Source of the DNA: Aquincola sp.
Lineage (GTDB): Bacteria > Pseudomonadota > Gammaproteobacteria > Burkholderiales > Burkholderiaceae_C
DNA: 15,135 bases
Direction: 5' to 3'
Assembly (NCBI GenBank): GCA_029884035.1
Contig: JAOUIM010000035.1
Span: 1-15,135 of the forward strand
A program made the translations under genes and the position numbers. Below the pieces are notes generated by a model that saw only the letters and a program-made list of their open reading frames with translations, searched no databases and was not told the origin of the DNA. Position 1 is the first letter of the stretch; every line of letters starts with the position of its first letter. Positions 7,993 to 14,176 of this stretch are shown piece by piece.

Positions 7993-8175
7993 ATGTACGT
8001 CCGAACCGCCCCTCACGCCTTGGCTCTCGGTGTTCCGCGTGTCGCGCCGCGACAGGTCTCGCCCATTCGGCCCTCGACGGCCATGGCCTTAGTCAACGGT
8101 TGGATCGAGCGTCTCGCCGCCTGGTCCGATCGTCAGCCGATGCATCACCATCTCGGCAGCTGGACTCGCCTCTGA
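7993..8175 (+). CDS. Small protein of unknown function, 60 residues
   Basis: A short gene with a good ribosome binding site and an ATG start. The N-terminal half is Pro/Arg/Val-rich (MYVRTAPHALALGVPRVAP). The C-terminal half looks structured: NGWIERLAAWSDRQPMHHHL then GSWTRL, an amphipathic helix followed by a Trp/His-rich end. There is no signal peptide or membrane segment. The ending with tryptophans, HHH and Gly-Ser looks like a conserved short-protein tail rather than random coding, but I cannot name a family. It is divergent from the LysR gene and may be its target. It ends 25 bases before the converging outer-membrane protein gene. The call rests on the ribosome binding site and composition. 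Confidence 0.6.
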   Translation: MYVRTAPHALALGVPRVAPRQVSPIRPSTAMALVNGWIERLAAWSDRQPMHHHLGSWTRL

Positions 8176-8200
8176 TGAGCCGCCGACAAGGGCGAACGTC

Positions 8201-9166
8201 TCAGAAGTCCGCTGTCCACCCGACAGCAACCGATGTGCGCGGTACGAGTTGGATCCCCTTGACCTGCTGATAGACGGGCAACTGAAGATAGCCGTATAGC
8301 GTGGCGTTGGGGCCGACGCCAATGGTAACTCCGGGGCTCAGATCGACCACCGTCGAGCTGCTATTGGATGGCTCTGCTTGCGCGCCGCTGTCGTGGGCCC
8401 GCCTGCGCATGTTGAGCTGAAGGACGGCGCCGAGATCGTGGGCGTATGCGTGGGACCAGCCGATGGATGCCTCGACCCGCGCCCCCGGCCTGAATTCCTC
8501 ACGCGTGTTCAGCGCCGCACCAATAGTGAGCTGACCGATCAGGGCGTCTGCCGGCCCAAACGCGCGCCGAAATGCGGCACCGACGATCACGTCGGTGGTA
8601 CCTGAGCCCGGCTGGAGCGCGCGCTCGGCGCGACTGCCGTCGCCATTGACGACCCGCGTCGATCCCGTGGGAATCTTGAGGCCGGCCAGCCACGCGTACG
8701 ACGTGGCCGCATCATTGGCGAGTGCCTGCCTTCTTGCGAGCACCTGGATGTCGCCGAGTCTTGTGAATCGCCACTGCTCAGGCGTCGAAGGCAACCCCGT
8801 TGTGTCGTCGATCAGGTCGTGACTGTGACTGCGCCGGACGACGGGCACCCGCACCGACACCGACCAGTTCTCGTCGAATCCATACTCCAGCGTCGTGACC
8901 AGGTTCAGGTTGCGGGTACGGCGTTCGATGGCTTCCTCGCCGGTCACCTGGCCTGCACCGATGTCAGTCGTGCCACTTCGCAGCCGTGTCTGCGAGACGG
9001 ACTCGATGCGCACGTCCGCGCTCCAGCCGATGTGGGGCTCACCGGTGCCCTGGGCATAGCGGTCGGTCATCAAGGTGCAGAAGGCCGAACCACATGAGGC
9101 GGATGCCATCGTCGTCGTGGCGGCCAGGAGGGCTCCGAGAGCGAGTCTCGGGACAAGGGTATTCAT
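8201..9166 (-). CDS. Outer-membrane beta-barrel protein of unknown function
   Basis: 321 residues. A Sec signal peptide is clear (MNTLVPRLALGALLAATTTMASA, probable cleavage near 22-24). The mature protein opens with CGSAFC (C25, C30), a closely spaced Cys pair that may form a disulfide or bind metal. The rest alternates polar and hydrophobic residues in strands (for example NLNLVTTLEYGFDENWSVSVRVPVV as separate strands around 86-110) and ends in Phe (VAVGWTADF), the usual C-terminal signal for BAM-dependent barrel insertion. TGAGGTAA before the ATG serves as ribosome binding site. It follows the DUF2946-like gene on the same strand after 166 bases in which I see no other gene. A channel or metal-related role is possible but not shown. 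Confidence 0.75.
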   Translation of the reverse strand: MNTLVPRLALGALLAATTTMASASCGSAFCTLMTDRYAQGTGEPHIGWSADVRIESVSQTRLRSGTTDIGAGQVTGEEAIERRTRNLNLVTTLEYGFDENWSVSVRVPVVRRSHSHDLIDDTTGLPSTPEQWRFTRLGDIQVLARRQALANDAATSYAWLAGLKIPTGSTRVVNGDGSRAERALQPGSGTTDVIVGAAFRRAFGPADALIGQLTIGAALNTREEFRPGARVEASIGWSHAYAHDLGAVLQLNMRRRAHDSGAQAEPSNSSSTVVDLSPGVTIGVGPNATLYGYLQLPVYQQVKGIQLVPRTSVAVGWTADF

Positions 9167-9332
9167 GATCGGGTTACCTCAGAAGATTCATCGCGACGTC
9201 GCCATGCGGCGATCAGCGTCGCAGCGCGCACGCGCCATTGCGCGAGCAGCGCTCAAGGCGGAAGGGCACAGCGGGTGTTGGACGGCTGCGGCACGCCGGC
9301 CGAAGAGAGTCGGCTGGTCGACCGCGCCAGCG

Positions 9333-9770
9333 TCAGGCGGGAGTCGGTGGCCCGTGTTCGTGCCGCGAGATCCACGTCGCGCAGCGGTCGTGGATGGCAG
9401 CGCTGCAATCGCGATGGAAGTGGGACGGGGCGACTCCGGCTTCGCTGATTGCAGAGGTCGACGCGTCGGGCACTGCCATGGCCGCAAGACTGGTCAGCGC
9501 GCAGTGGCTGCTTGCGTGTGTCGCCGCGGGTTGCGAGGGTTGATCGCGCGATGGGTATTGCTCGTCGTGGTGCGGCTGGCCAGCGTGGGCGTCGTGTGAC
9601 GCCCCCCCCACCGCGACGCCGTACACCGTACACACCTCGGCCACAGCGACGCCGCGCAGTTGAGCCGCGCCAGAGGCGAGCAGGGGCACGGCGGCCCTCA
9701 GCATCAGGCCGCCGACGGCGCCCCACACCGCGAGGCGCGTCAACCAGTTTCGGCGCGGCGTGTGATTCAT
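9333..9770 (-). CDS. DUF2946-like exported His-rich protein
   Basis: 145 residues. An N-terminal twin-Arg/hydrophobic segment (RRNWLTRLAVWGAVGGLMLR, then AAVPLLASGAA) looks like a signal peptide or membrane anchor. It is followed by EVCTVYGVAV (C47), a His/Asp-rich stretch HDAHAGQPHHDEQ (59-71), then SSHCALTSLAAM (H89, C90) and a short basic, proline-rich tail. The order hydrophobic helix, VCT, then HC matches what I recall of DUF2946, small envelope proteins often found near metal-uptake or copper genes. No Shine-Dalgarno sequence is visible before the ATG. A run of eight G (coding strand) interrupts the gene. Co-direction with the barrel gene suggests an envelope pair. Family placement is from memory. 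Confidence 0.62.
   Translation of the reverse strand: MNHTPRRNWLTRLAVWGAVGGLMLRAAVPLLASGAAQLRGVAVAEVCTVYGVAVGGASHDAHAGQPHHDEQYPSRDQPSQPAATHASSHCALTSLAAMAVPDASTSAISEAGVAPSHFHRDCSAAIHDRCATWISRHEHGPPTPA
9602..9609. repeat. Eight-base C/G homopolymer inside the DUF2946-like gene
   Basis: Eight consecutive C on the + strand (G in the coding sense) encode part of VGGAS at residues 54-58. The frame is intact on both sides, since the Cys/His motifs before and after are in one frame. Such tracts can slip during replication and switch a gene on or off, or be miscounted in sequencing. Confidence 0.5.
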
Positions 9771-9873
9771 GGCGTCAAGTTGTCTGCAAACACGCGCACT
9801 AAGGTTGGCATCCCAGGAGCGAGCTGCACGGCAGCCTTGTAACCCCGTATCAACACTTTTCGGAAGACCCGAC

Positions 9874-10974
9874 ATGCAGGGGGCGATCTCCCTACCGCGC
9901 ATTGCTTGTCTGTCGGTCCAGCGATCGGTGAAAACTGGCCTCAAGTCGGCGGTTCCGGTGCCGATGTCCCTGGCCATGAGCGCCGACACCGACGTCGAAG
10001 TGCTGAACGACGCGGCAGTCGCCGCGCCCGCCCCGGCGATTGACAAACCCGAGCCACCCAGCCCGACCGAACTGGTCGAGGGCTGGACTGCGGTCACGTC
10101 CGAGTTCGCCGCGCTTCTGCACGATGCCGCGCCCAATGCCGCATGGATCGAGACCCTCGAGGCAGCTAAGGCGCGGATGCAGGCGCTGGCCGGGCGCGAC
10201 TTCGACGGCGCGTTGTACCTGCTGCTGCAGGCGGCTTCGGGCGGCGAGGATCGATACAGCACACACCACGCCATGCTGTGCGCGCTCGTGGGCGAGGTCT
10301 GCGCCGACTGGTTCGCATGGCCGGCCGCGGAGGTGGATTCGCTGGTGTGCGCCGCGTTGACGATGAACCTGTCGATGTCGGCGATGCAGGACACGCTGTC
10401 GCGGCAGCTCGAGCCGCTGTCGAGCGAGCAGCGCGAGCACGTGGACGGCCATGCGGAGCGCAGCGCGGCAATGCTTGCCGAAGGCGGTGCGAAGGACGCC
10501 TTGTGGATCGAGGTGGTGCGGCGCCACCATGATGCCGACCTTGGGGCCGCACTCGATGCCGCCGCGCCGGCGCAGCGGCTCGCGCATCTGCTGCATCGCG
10601 TCGACGTCTACACGGCCAAGCTAAGCCGCCGGACCAGCCGTGACGCGGTGTCACCCGCGATCGCGACTCGCGATACCAGCCTCGGCGAGGATGGCCGGCC
10701 CGACGCCATCGGTGTCGCGCTGATGCGCAAGCTCGGGCTCTACCCGCCGGGCAGCTTCGTCAAGCTGGCCAACGGCGATCTCGGCGTCGTCGTGCGCCGC
10801 GGCGCCAAGGCACACACGCCGATCGTCGCGGCGCTGCGCCGCGACGACGGTGCGCTGCACATGAGTCCGAAGCGGCGCGACACCGCACGGCCCGAGCATG
10901 CCGTGGCACACGGGGTGACCGCCGCCGACGTCAAGGTGCACTTGAACCACCGGCGCAACCTGGCGGCCGGTTGA
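9874..10974 (+). CDS. Degenerate HD-GYP-type protein (probable non-catalytic c-di-GMP phosphodiesterase relative)
   Basis: 366 residues from the ATG at 9874, preceded by GGAAG; ATGs at 9964 and 9976 are alternatives. Residues 1-60 are Ala/Pro-rich and poorly conserved. From about 110 the helical layout follows HD-GYP domains: STHHAML (H131, H132), a core at ALTMNLSMSAMQD (161-173) where active enzymes have the metal-binding HD, HVDGHAERSAAML (H193), VVRRHHDADLG (H218, H219) where active enzymes continue to the GYP loop, and HRVDVYTAKL (D244). The central HD and GYP are missing, so phosphodiesterase activity is unlikely; binding of a nucleotide or a partner is possible. The C-terminal 75 residues (GSFVKLANGDLGVVVRRG) resemble the extension seen on related Burkholderiales proteins. 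It is divergent from the DUF2946-like gene. Confidence 0.72.
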   Translation: MQGAISLPRIACLSVQRSVKTGLKSAVPVPMSLAMSADTDVEVLNDAAVAAPAPAIDKPEPPSPTELVEGWTAVTSEFAALLHDAAPNAAWIETLEAAKARMQALAGRDFDGALYLLLQAASGGEDRYSTHHAMLCALVGEVCADWFAWPAAEVDSLVCAALTMNLSMSAMQDTLSRQLEPLSSEQREHVDGHAERSAAMLAEGGAKDALWIEVVRRHHDADLGAALDAAAPAQRLAHLLHRVDVYTAKLSRRTSRDAVSPAIATRDTSLGEDGRPDAIGVALMRKLGLYPPGSFVKLANGDLGVVVRRGAKAHTPIVAALRRDDGALHMSPKRRDTARPEHAVAHGVTAADVKVHLNHRRNLAAG

Positions 10975-10993
10975 ACCCGCAGCCGTTGCGCCC

Positions 10994-11758
10994 TCAACGC
11001 CGATAGCTGGAATCGCTGGCGTCGAGCTGGCGCAGCAGCGCGGGCCAGGCGAGATTGCCACCCGCCCCGTGCGTGACGGCGGCGAACTGGCGCGGCGCGG
11101 CGTCGACGATCGGCTGCGGGATGTGCCGCAGCGCCGCACCGCCGGCCTGGGCGCGCACCTGCATCATGCAGCTCGCCTCGAAAAAGTACATGCCGACGAA
11201 GGCCTCGGCGACCGTCCGTCCGACCGTCAGCAGGCCGTGATTGCGCAGCATCAGGAATCGCTTGTCGCCCAGATCGCGCACCAAGCGCGGCTTCTCGTCG
11301 TCATTCAGCGCGACGCCCTCGTAGTCGTGATAGGCGAGGGAGGAGAGCACCGCCATCGAGTGCTGCGACAGCGGCAACAGGCCGTCCTGCTGCGCCGACA
11401 CCGCCACGCCGTTGACGCTGTGCACGTGCAGCACGCAGAGGGCGTCGTCGCGTGCAGCGTGCACGGCGCTGTGGATCACGAAGCCCGCGGGATTGATGTC
11501 GAACGGGCTGTCGAAGACCTTTCGACCGTCGAGGTCCACCTTGACCAGGCTCGAGGCGGTGATCTCGTTGAACATGAGCCCGTACGGGTTGATCAGGAAA
11601 TGATGCTCGGGCCCGGGCACGCGCGCCGAGATGTGCGTGAAGATCAGGTCGTCCCAGCCGAAGCGCGCTACCAGCCGGTAGCAGGCGGACAGGTCGACGC
11701 GCTGCTGCCACTCGGATGCGCTCACGTCGCGGCTGATATCCAGGTCGCGGTGGTTCAT
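10994..11758 (-). CDS. Class II aldolase/adducin-family protein
   Basis: 254 residues from the ATG at 11758, which has GGAGGAG eight bases upstream. An ATG at 11788 would add ten residues but has no such site and touches the putative operator. Zinc-site histidines of the family are visible: H111 and H113 (VLHVHSVNG) and H174 (LRNHGLLTVG). THISARVPG (41-49) and NPYGLMFNEI (57-66) match the phosphate/substrate loop region. By alignment with L-fuculose-phosphate aldolase, the catalytic acid (E73 there) falls on G92 in NPAGFVIHSAVH. This is therefore an adducin-like member, perhaps a decarboxylase, epimerase or a non-aldol enzyme, and the substrate is unknown. It is divergent from a TetR gene and convergent with the HD-GYP-like gene (19 bases apart). 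Confidence 0.88.
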   Translation of the reverse strand: MNHRDLDISRDVSASEWQQRVDLSACYRLVARFGWDDLIFTHISARVPGPEHHFLINPYGLMFNEITASSLVKVDLDGRKVFDSPFDINPAGFVIHSAVHAARDDALCVLHVHSVNGVAVSAQQDGLLPLSQHSMAVLSSLAYHDYEGVALNDDEKPRLVRDLGDKRFLMLRNHGLLTVGRTVAEAFVGMYFFEASCMMQVRAQAGGAALRHIPQPIVDAAPRQFAAVTHGAGGNLAWPALLRQLDASDSSYRR

Positions 11759-11766
11759 GTTGCGTG

Positions 11767-11773
11767 CTCCTCC
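11767..11773 (-). promoter_or_regulatory. Ribosome binding site fixing the aldolase-family start
   Basis: GGAGGAG in the minus-strand sense lies 8 bases before the ATG at 11758. It favours this start over the ATG at 11788. Confidence 0.75.
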
Positions 11774-11788
11774 AGTGCTTGGGGCCAT

Positions 11789-11810
11789 AATATATAGACT
11801 GGTCTACTAG
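11789..11810. promoter_or_regulatory. Candidate operator of the LmrA/YxaF-type TetR regulator
   Basis: The 53-base divergent gap contains TAGAC-TG-GTCTA (11795-11806), a 5+5 dyad embedded in AATATA...CTAG. From memory, the Bacillus subtilis LmrA and QdoR (YxaF) boxes are built on a TATAGAC-N2-GTCTATA core, which this closely matches. The site lies directly before the TetR start and between the TetR and aldolase genes, so one bound repressor could block both. Confidence 0.65.
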
Positions 11811-11811
11811 C

Positions 11812-12405
11812 ATGGTCAAGATGCCTGAGGTACGTGCCAATCCACCGCCGAGCAGGGGCCGCATGCTCGAGGCGGCGATCGACCTGATGCGCGGCTTCGG
11901 CCTGGCGGGGGCCGGCATCAACGACATCGTGCGGCAAAGCGGCGCGCCCAAGGGGTCCGTCTACCACTTCTTCCCGGGCGGCAAGCTGCAGATCGCCGGC
12001 GAGGCGCTAGCGGTCTACGCCGGTCGCGTCGAGGCATTCATCGACGAGGCACTGGCCGGCCGGCGCTCCAACCCTGAGCGCGTACGCGCTTTGTTCGAGG
12101 CGTTCGCTGCGCGCGCCGAGCAGAATGATTTCCGCCGCAGCTGCGCCGTCGGGACGGTCAGCCTGGACCTCGGTGACGACGCTGAGCCCTTGCGACCCTG
12201 GCTCGTGTCGGCCCTGGAATCTTGGCTGCGCGTGATCGAGCACCACATCGATCTCGGCGATGCGCGTCGCACGCGGTCGTTCGCCAGCCTGGTGCTGACG
12301 GTGATCGAGGGCGCCTACGTGCGCGCTCGCGCGGAAGGCCACGCGCGGGCCTTCCGCGAGGCCGGAGCCTGGCTGGCGCCGCTGGCGTCGCAGGCCGGCG
12401 CCTGA
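11812..12405 (+). CDS. TetR-family regulator, LmrA/YxaF (QdoR) type
   Basis: 197 residues. The N-terminal helix-turn-helix reads MLEAAIDLMRGFGLAGAGIN (18-37), then DIVRQSGAPKGSVYHFFPGGK (38-58). The APKGSVYHFFPGGK ending is characteristic of the LmrA/YxaF branch. The C-terminal part (about 75-190; RRSCAVGTVSLDLGDD, VLTVIEGAYVRARAEG) fits the ligand domain of that branch. In Bacillus these repressors answer to flavonoids; the inducer here is unknown. There is no Shine-Dalgarno sequence before the ATG at 11812, and the operator abuts it, so the transcript may be leaderless or start at the next ATG (11821). It probably represses itself and the divergent aldolase-family gene. It ends six bases from the converging HAD gene. 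Confidence 0.88.
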   Translation: MVKMPEVRANPPPSRGRMLEAAIDLMRGFGLAGAGINDIVRQSGAPKGSVYHFFPGGKLQIAGEALAVYAGRVEAFIDEALAGRRSNPERVRALFEAFAARAEQNDFRRSCAVGTVSLDLGDDAEPLRPWLVSALESWLRVIEHHIDLGDARRTRSFASLVLTVIEGAYVRARAEGHARAFREAGAWLAPLASQAGA

Positions 12406-12411
12406 GACGGC

Positions 12412-13098
12412 TCAGAGCTGGTCGGCCAGATCGCCCAGGTCGCGCGCGACCAGGTCCACGGGCACCGCTGGTGCGGTTTCGCCGCGTCCCGGTCCGTGCT
12501 CGTCGGGACGTGCGACGAACGCCGTGCGCAGGCCGGCCTGCGCCGCAGCGGCCAGGTCCGACGAATGCGCAGCGACCATCAACACTTCCTGCGGCGCGCA
12601 GTCGAATGCCGCGGCCGCGGTACGGTAGACCTCGAGCTTGGGCTTGTAGTCGCGCGCGATCTCGGCACCGAGGATCGCGTCCCAGTGCCAGTCGTTGCGC
12701 CGCGCGAGGTCGACCATCAGCGAAATGTTGCCGTTGGAGCAGGGCGCGACCAGGTACATCGTGCGCAGGCGCGCGAGTGCCGGTGTCACGTCGGGCCAGG
12801 CGTCGAGGCGGTGCCAGGCGAGATTGAGCACGACCCGCTGGGATTCGTGGGCGTCGACGTCGAACCGTGCGAGCACACGGTCGAGGTTGCGGCGGTGCAG
12901 CGCATCGAGCTTGGAGAAGGGCATGCGGCCAGTGCGAACCTCTTCCATCGTCGGCTGGTACTCGTCGCGCCAGGCGTCGGCGAATGCGTCGGCGTCGACC
13001 GTGTCGCCGAACAGCGCTTGCACATCGCGTGCAACGCCGCGGCGCCAGTCGACCAGGGTGCCGAAGACGTCGAACACCACTGCGCGCACGCCCTGCAT
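12412..13098 (-). CDS. HAD-superfamily hydrolase, haloacid dehalogenase type II-like
   Basis: 228 residues from an ATG preceded by GGGGAGGA. HAD motifs are present: the nucleophile D10 in FDVFGTLVDW, motif II S121 in CSNGN, a Lys in DYKPKLEVY (K152 or K154) and D181 in AAHSSDL. Proteins like this are usually annotated as type II (S)-2-haloacid dehalogenases. However, aligning AAHSSD with the SSNAWD of characterised L-2-haloacid dehalogenases puts Ala and His where the catalytic Ser and Asn should be, while D181 is kept. Real dehalogenase activity is therefore doubtful and a phosphatase-like or other role is possible. It appears to be a single-gene unit; tRNA-Thr lies upstream on the same strand. 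Confidence 0.85.
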   Translation of the reverse strand: MQGVRAVVFDVFGTLVDWRRGVARDVQALFGDTVDADAFADAWRDEYQPTMEEVRTGRMPFSKLDALHRRNLDRVLARFDVDAHESQRVVLNLAWHRLDAWPDVTPALARLRTMYLVAPCSNGNISLMVDLARRNDWHWDAILGAEIARDYKPKLEVYRTAAAAFDCAPQEVLMVAAHSSDLAAAAQAGLRTAFVARPDEHGPGRGETAPAVPVDLVARDLGDLADQL

Positions 13099-13132
13099 GC
13101 CTATCCTCCCCTAGCGCGACCCGGAGCATGCA

Positions 13133-13160
13133 CCAGGACTGAGCCTCTTGCAGGCCCTGG
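13133..13160 (-). other. Hairpin between tRNA-Thr and the HAD gene
   Basis: Outer arms CCAGG/CCTGG and inner arms GCCT/AGGC can pair with a small asymmetric bulge. It lies just after the tRNA 3' end, but no U-run follows, so it may only be a processing or weak termination element for the tRNA transcript. Confidence 0.3.
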
Positions 13161-13170
13161 TGTCACGATC

Positions 13171-13246
13171 TGGTGCCGGTGAGAAGAGTCGAACTCCCGA
13201 CCTTCGCATTACGAATGCGCTGCTCTACCAACTGAGCTACACCGGC
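13171..13246 (-). tRNA. tRNA-Thr, anticodon CGT
   Basis: 76 bases including an encoded CCA (TGG on the + strand at 13171-13173). The acceptor arms GCCGGTG/CACCGGC pair perfectly, the D arm is GCTC-AGTTGGTA-GAGC, the anticodon loop is TTCGTAA (anticodon CGT, reading ACG) and the T loop is TTCGACT. The discriminator base is A. The outermost anticodon-stem position is a G-A mismatch, as I recall in other proteobacterial tRNA-Thr(CGT). It is a single tRNA, not part of a cluster, and lies 43 bases after the deacetylase stop codon. Confidence 0.95.
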
Positions 13247-13263
13247 GCTGAAACAAGCGCGGA

Positions 13264-13269
13264 ATTATA
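13264..13269 (-). promoter_or_regulatory. -10 element of the tRNA-Thr promoter
   Basis: A consensus TATAAT lies in the minus sense within TATATATAAT, the most AT-rich spot around. It is followed by the GC-rich discriminator TCCGCGC typical of stringently controlled stable-RNA promoters. The expected start is a few bases before the mature 5' end. The -35 region would overlap the end of the deacetylase gene and is weak (TGAGTC at 17 bases spacing). Confidence 0.55.
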
Positions 13270-13289
13270 TATAGGTGCGGGTGCGCGAC

Positions 13290-14156
13290 TCAGCCGGCGG
13301 CGAAGGCGCTGGCGATCGCGCCTGCGGTGGTGAGCCAGCAGCGCTCGCGGTGCGTCGCGATGTGCTGCAGCGCGCGGCGCAGCGCGCGAAGGCGAAACGG
13401 CTGGCCGATGATCATCGCGTGCAGTGCAATGCCCATCACCAGCGGCTGCGCGCGCGACTGCTCGAGCATCTCGTCGAACTGGTCGATCACCATGTCGGCG
13501 AACTCGAGGGCGCCGACGCGGCGGCCGATGATCGCTGCGCTGTCGTTGAGTTCCTGAGGGTAGGGCACCGAGAGGATGCGACCGCTGCGCGTTTGCATCC
13601 ACACCGGCTGGTCATCCATGCACCAGTCGAGCAGGTAACGGTAGCCGGCCTCCTGCAGCAGGTCGGGCGTGCGCACTGTCTCTGCAATCCACGGGCTCAG
13701 CCACCCGGCAGGCGGCCGGCCCTCATGTTCGGCGATCGTGCGCGTCACGAGCTCGATCAGCGAGCGCTCGCCGGCCTCGGCGAGGCCGGCCTGGTGTTCG
13801 GAGTTTGTGCGCCCGTGTGATGCGATCTCGGCGCCTTGGGTACGGAACGCGGTGATCAGGTCGGGGCAGGCCGCATACAGCTCGGAATTGACAAGCAGCG
13901 TGACCGGCAGCGACAGCGTGTCCATCAGCTCGTGCAGGCGCCAGGCGCCGACGCGATTGCCGTATTCGCGCCAGGAGTTGTTCAACACGTCGGGCGCAGG
14001 GATGCCGGGCACGAGGTCCTCGACGAGGCCCTCGCCCCAGGCGTAGTGCTCCAGGTTGAGCGCGACGTAAACCGCGAGCCCGCGGCCATTGGGCCAGGCG
14101 CCGGCGGGGCGGGCGACAATTGGCGAATAGTCGTAGCGGCCGTGGCTGCGCAGCAT
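13290..14156 (-). CDS. Polysaccharide-deacetylase-family protein, PuuE/allantoinase-like
   Basis: 288 residues from an ATG preceded by AAAGGA. It belongs to the NodB-like carbohydrate esterase 4 fold of the PuuE type. It has VALNLEHY (31-38), where classic deacetylases have a Thr-Phe-Asp-Asp motif, EIASHGRTNS (110-119; H114), GWLSPWIAET (151-160), a DWCMDDQPVW segment and LHAMIIGQPFRL (245-256; H246). PuuE-type members hydrolyse allantoin or related cyclic amides without metal, or act on N-acyl groups. There is no signal peptide, so it is cytoplasmic and unlikely to work on cell-wall polysaccharide. The gene lies 20 bases after the racemase-family gene and is probably in one operon with it and the GntR gene, so a cyclic ureide or imide substrate is inferred. 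Confidence 0.85.
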   Translation of the reverse strand: MLRSHGRYDYSPIVARPAGAWPNGRGLAVYVALNLEHYAWGEGLVEDLVPGIPAPDVLNNSWREYGNRVGAWRLHELMDTLSLPVTLLVNSELYAACPDLITAFRTQGAEIASHGRTNSEHQAGLAEAGERSLIELVTRTIAEHEGRPPAGWLSPWIAETVRTPDLLQEAGYRYLLDWCMDDQPVWMQTRSGRILSVPYPQELNDSAAIIGRRVGALEFADMVIDQFDEMLEQSRAQPLVMGIALHAMIIGQPFRLRALRRALQHIATHRERCWLTTAGAIASAFAAG

Positions 14157-14176
14157 CGATCGGTCCTTTGCGGGAT

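Noticed and set aside
9075..9599. Plus-strand open frame opposite the barrel and DUF2946-like genes
   Set aside because: Arg/Ala-rich with no recognisable motif; the minus strand has signal peptides and a barrel C-terminus.
9610..9640. GTACACC-like direct repeats
   Set aside because: They fall in the DUF2946-like coding sequence and follow from its VCTVYGV codons; too short to be a repeat element.
13099..13246. tRNA-Thr as an integration (att) site for a mobile element
   Set aside because: No second copy of the tRNA 3' end, no integrase gene, and ordinary chromosomal genes on both sides.
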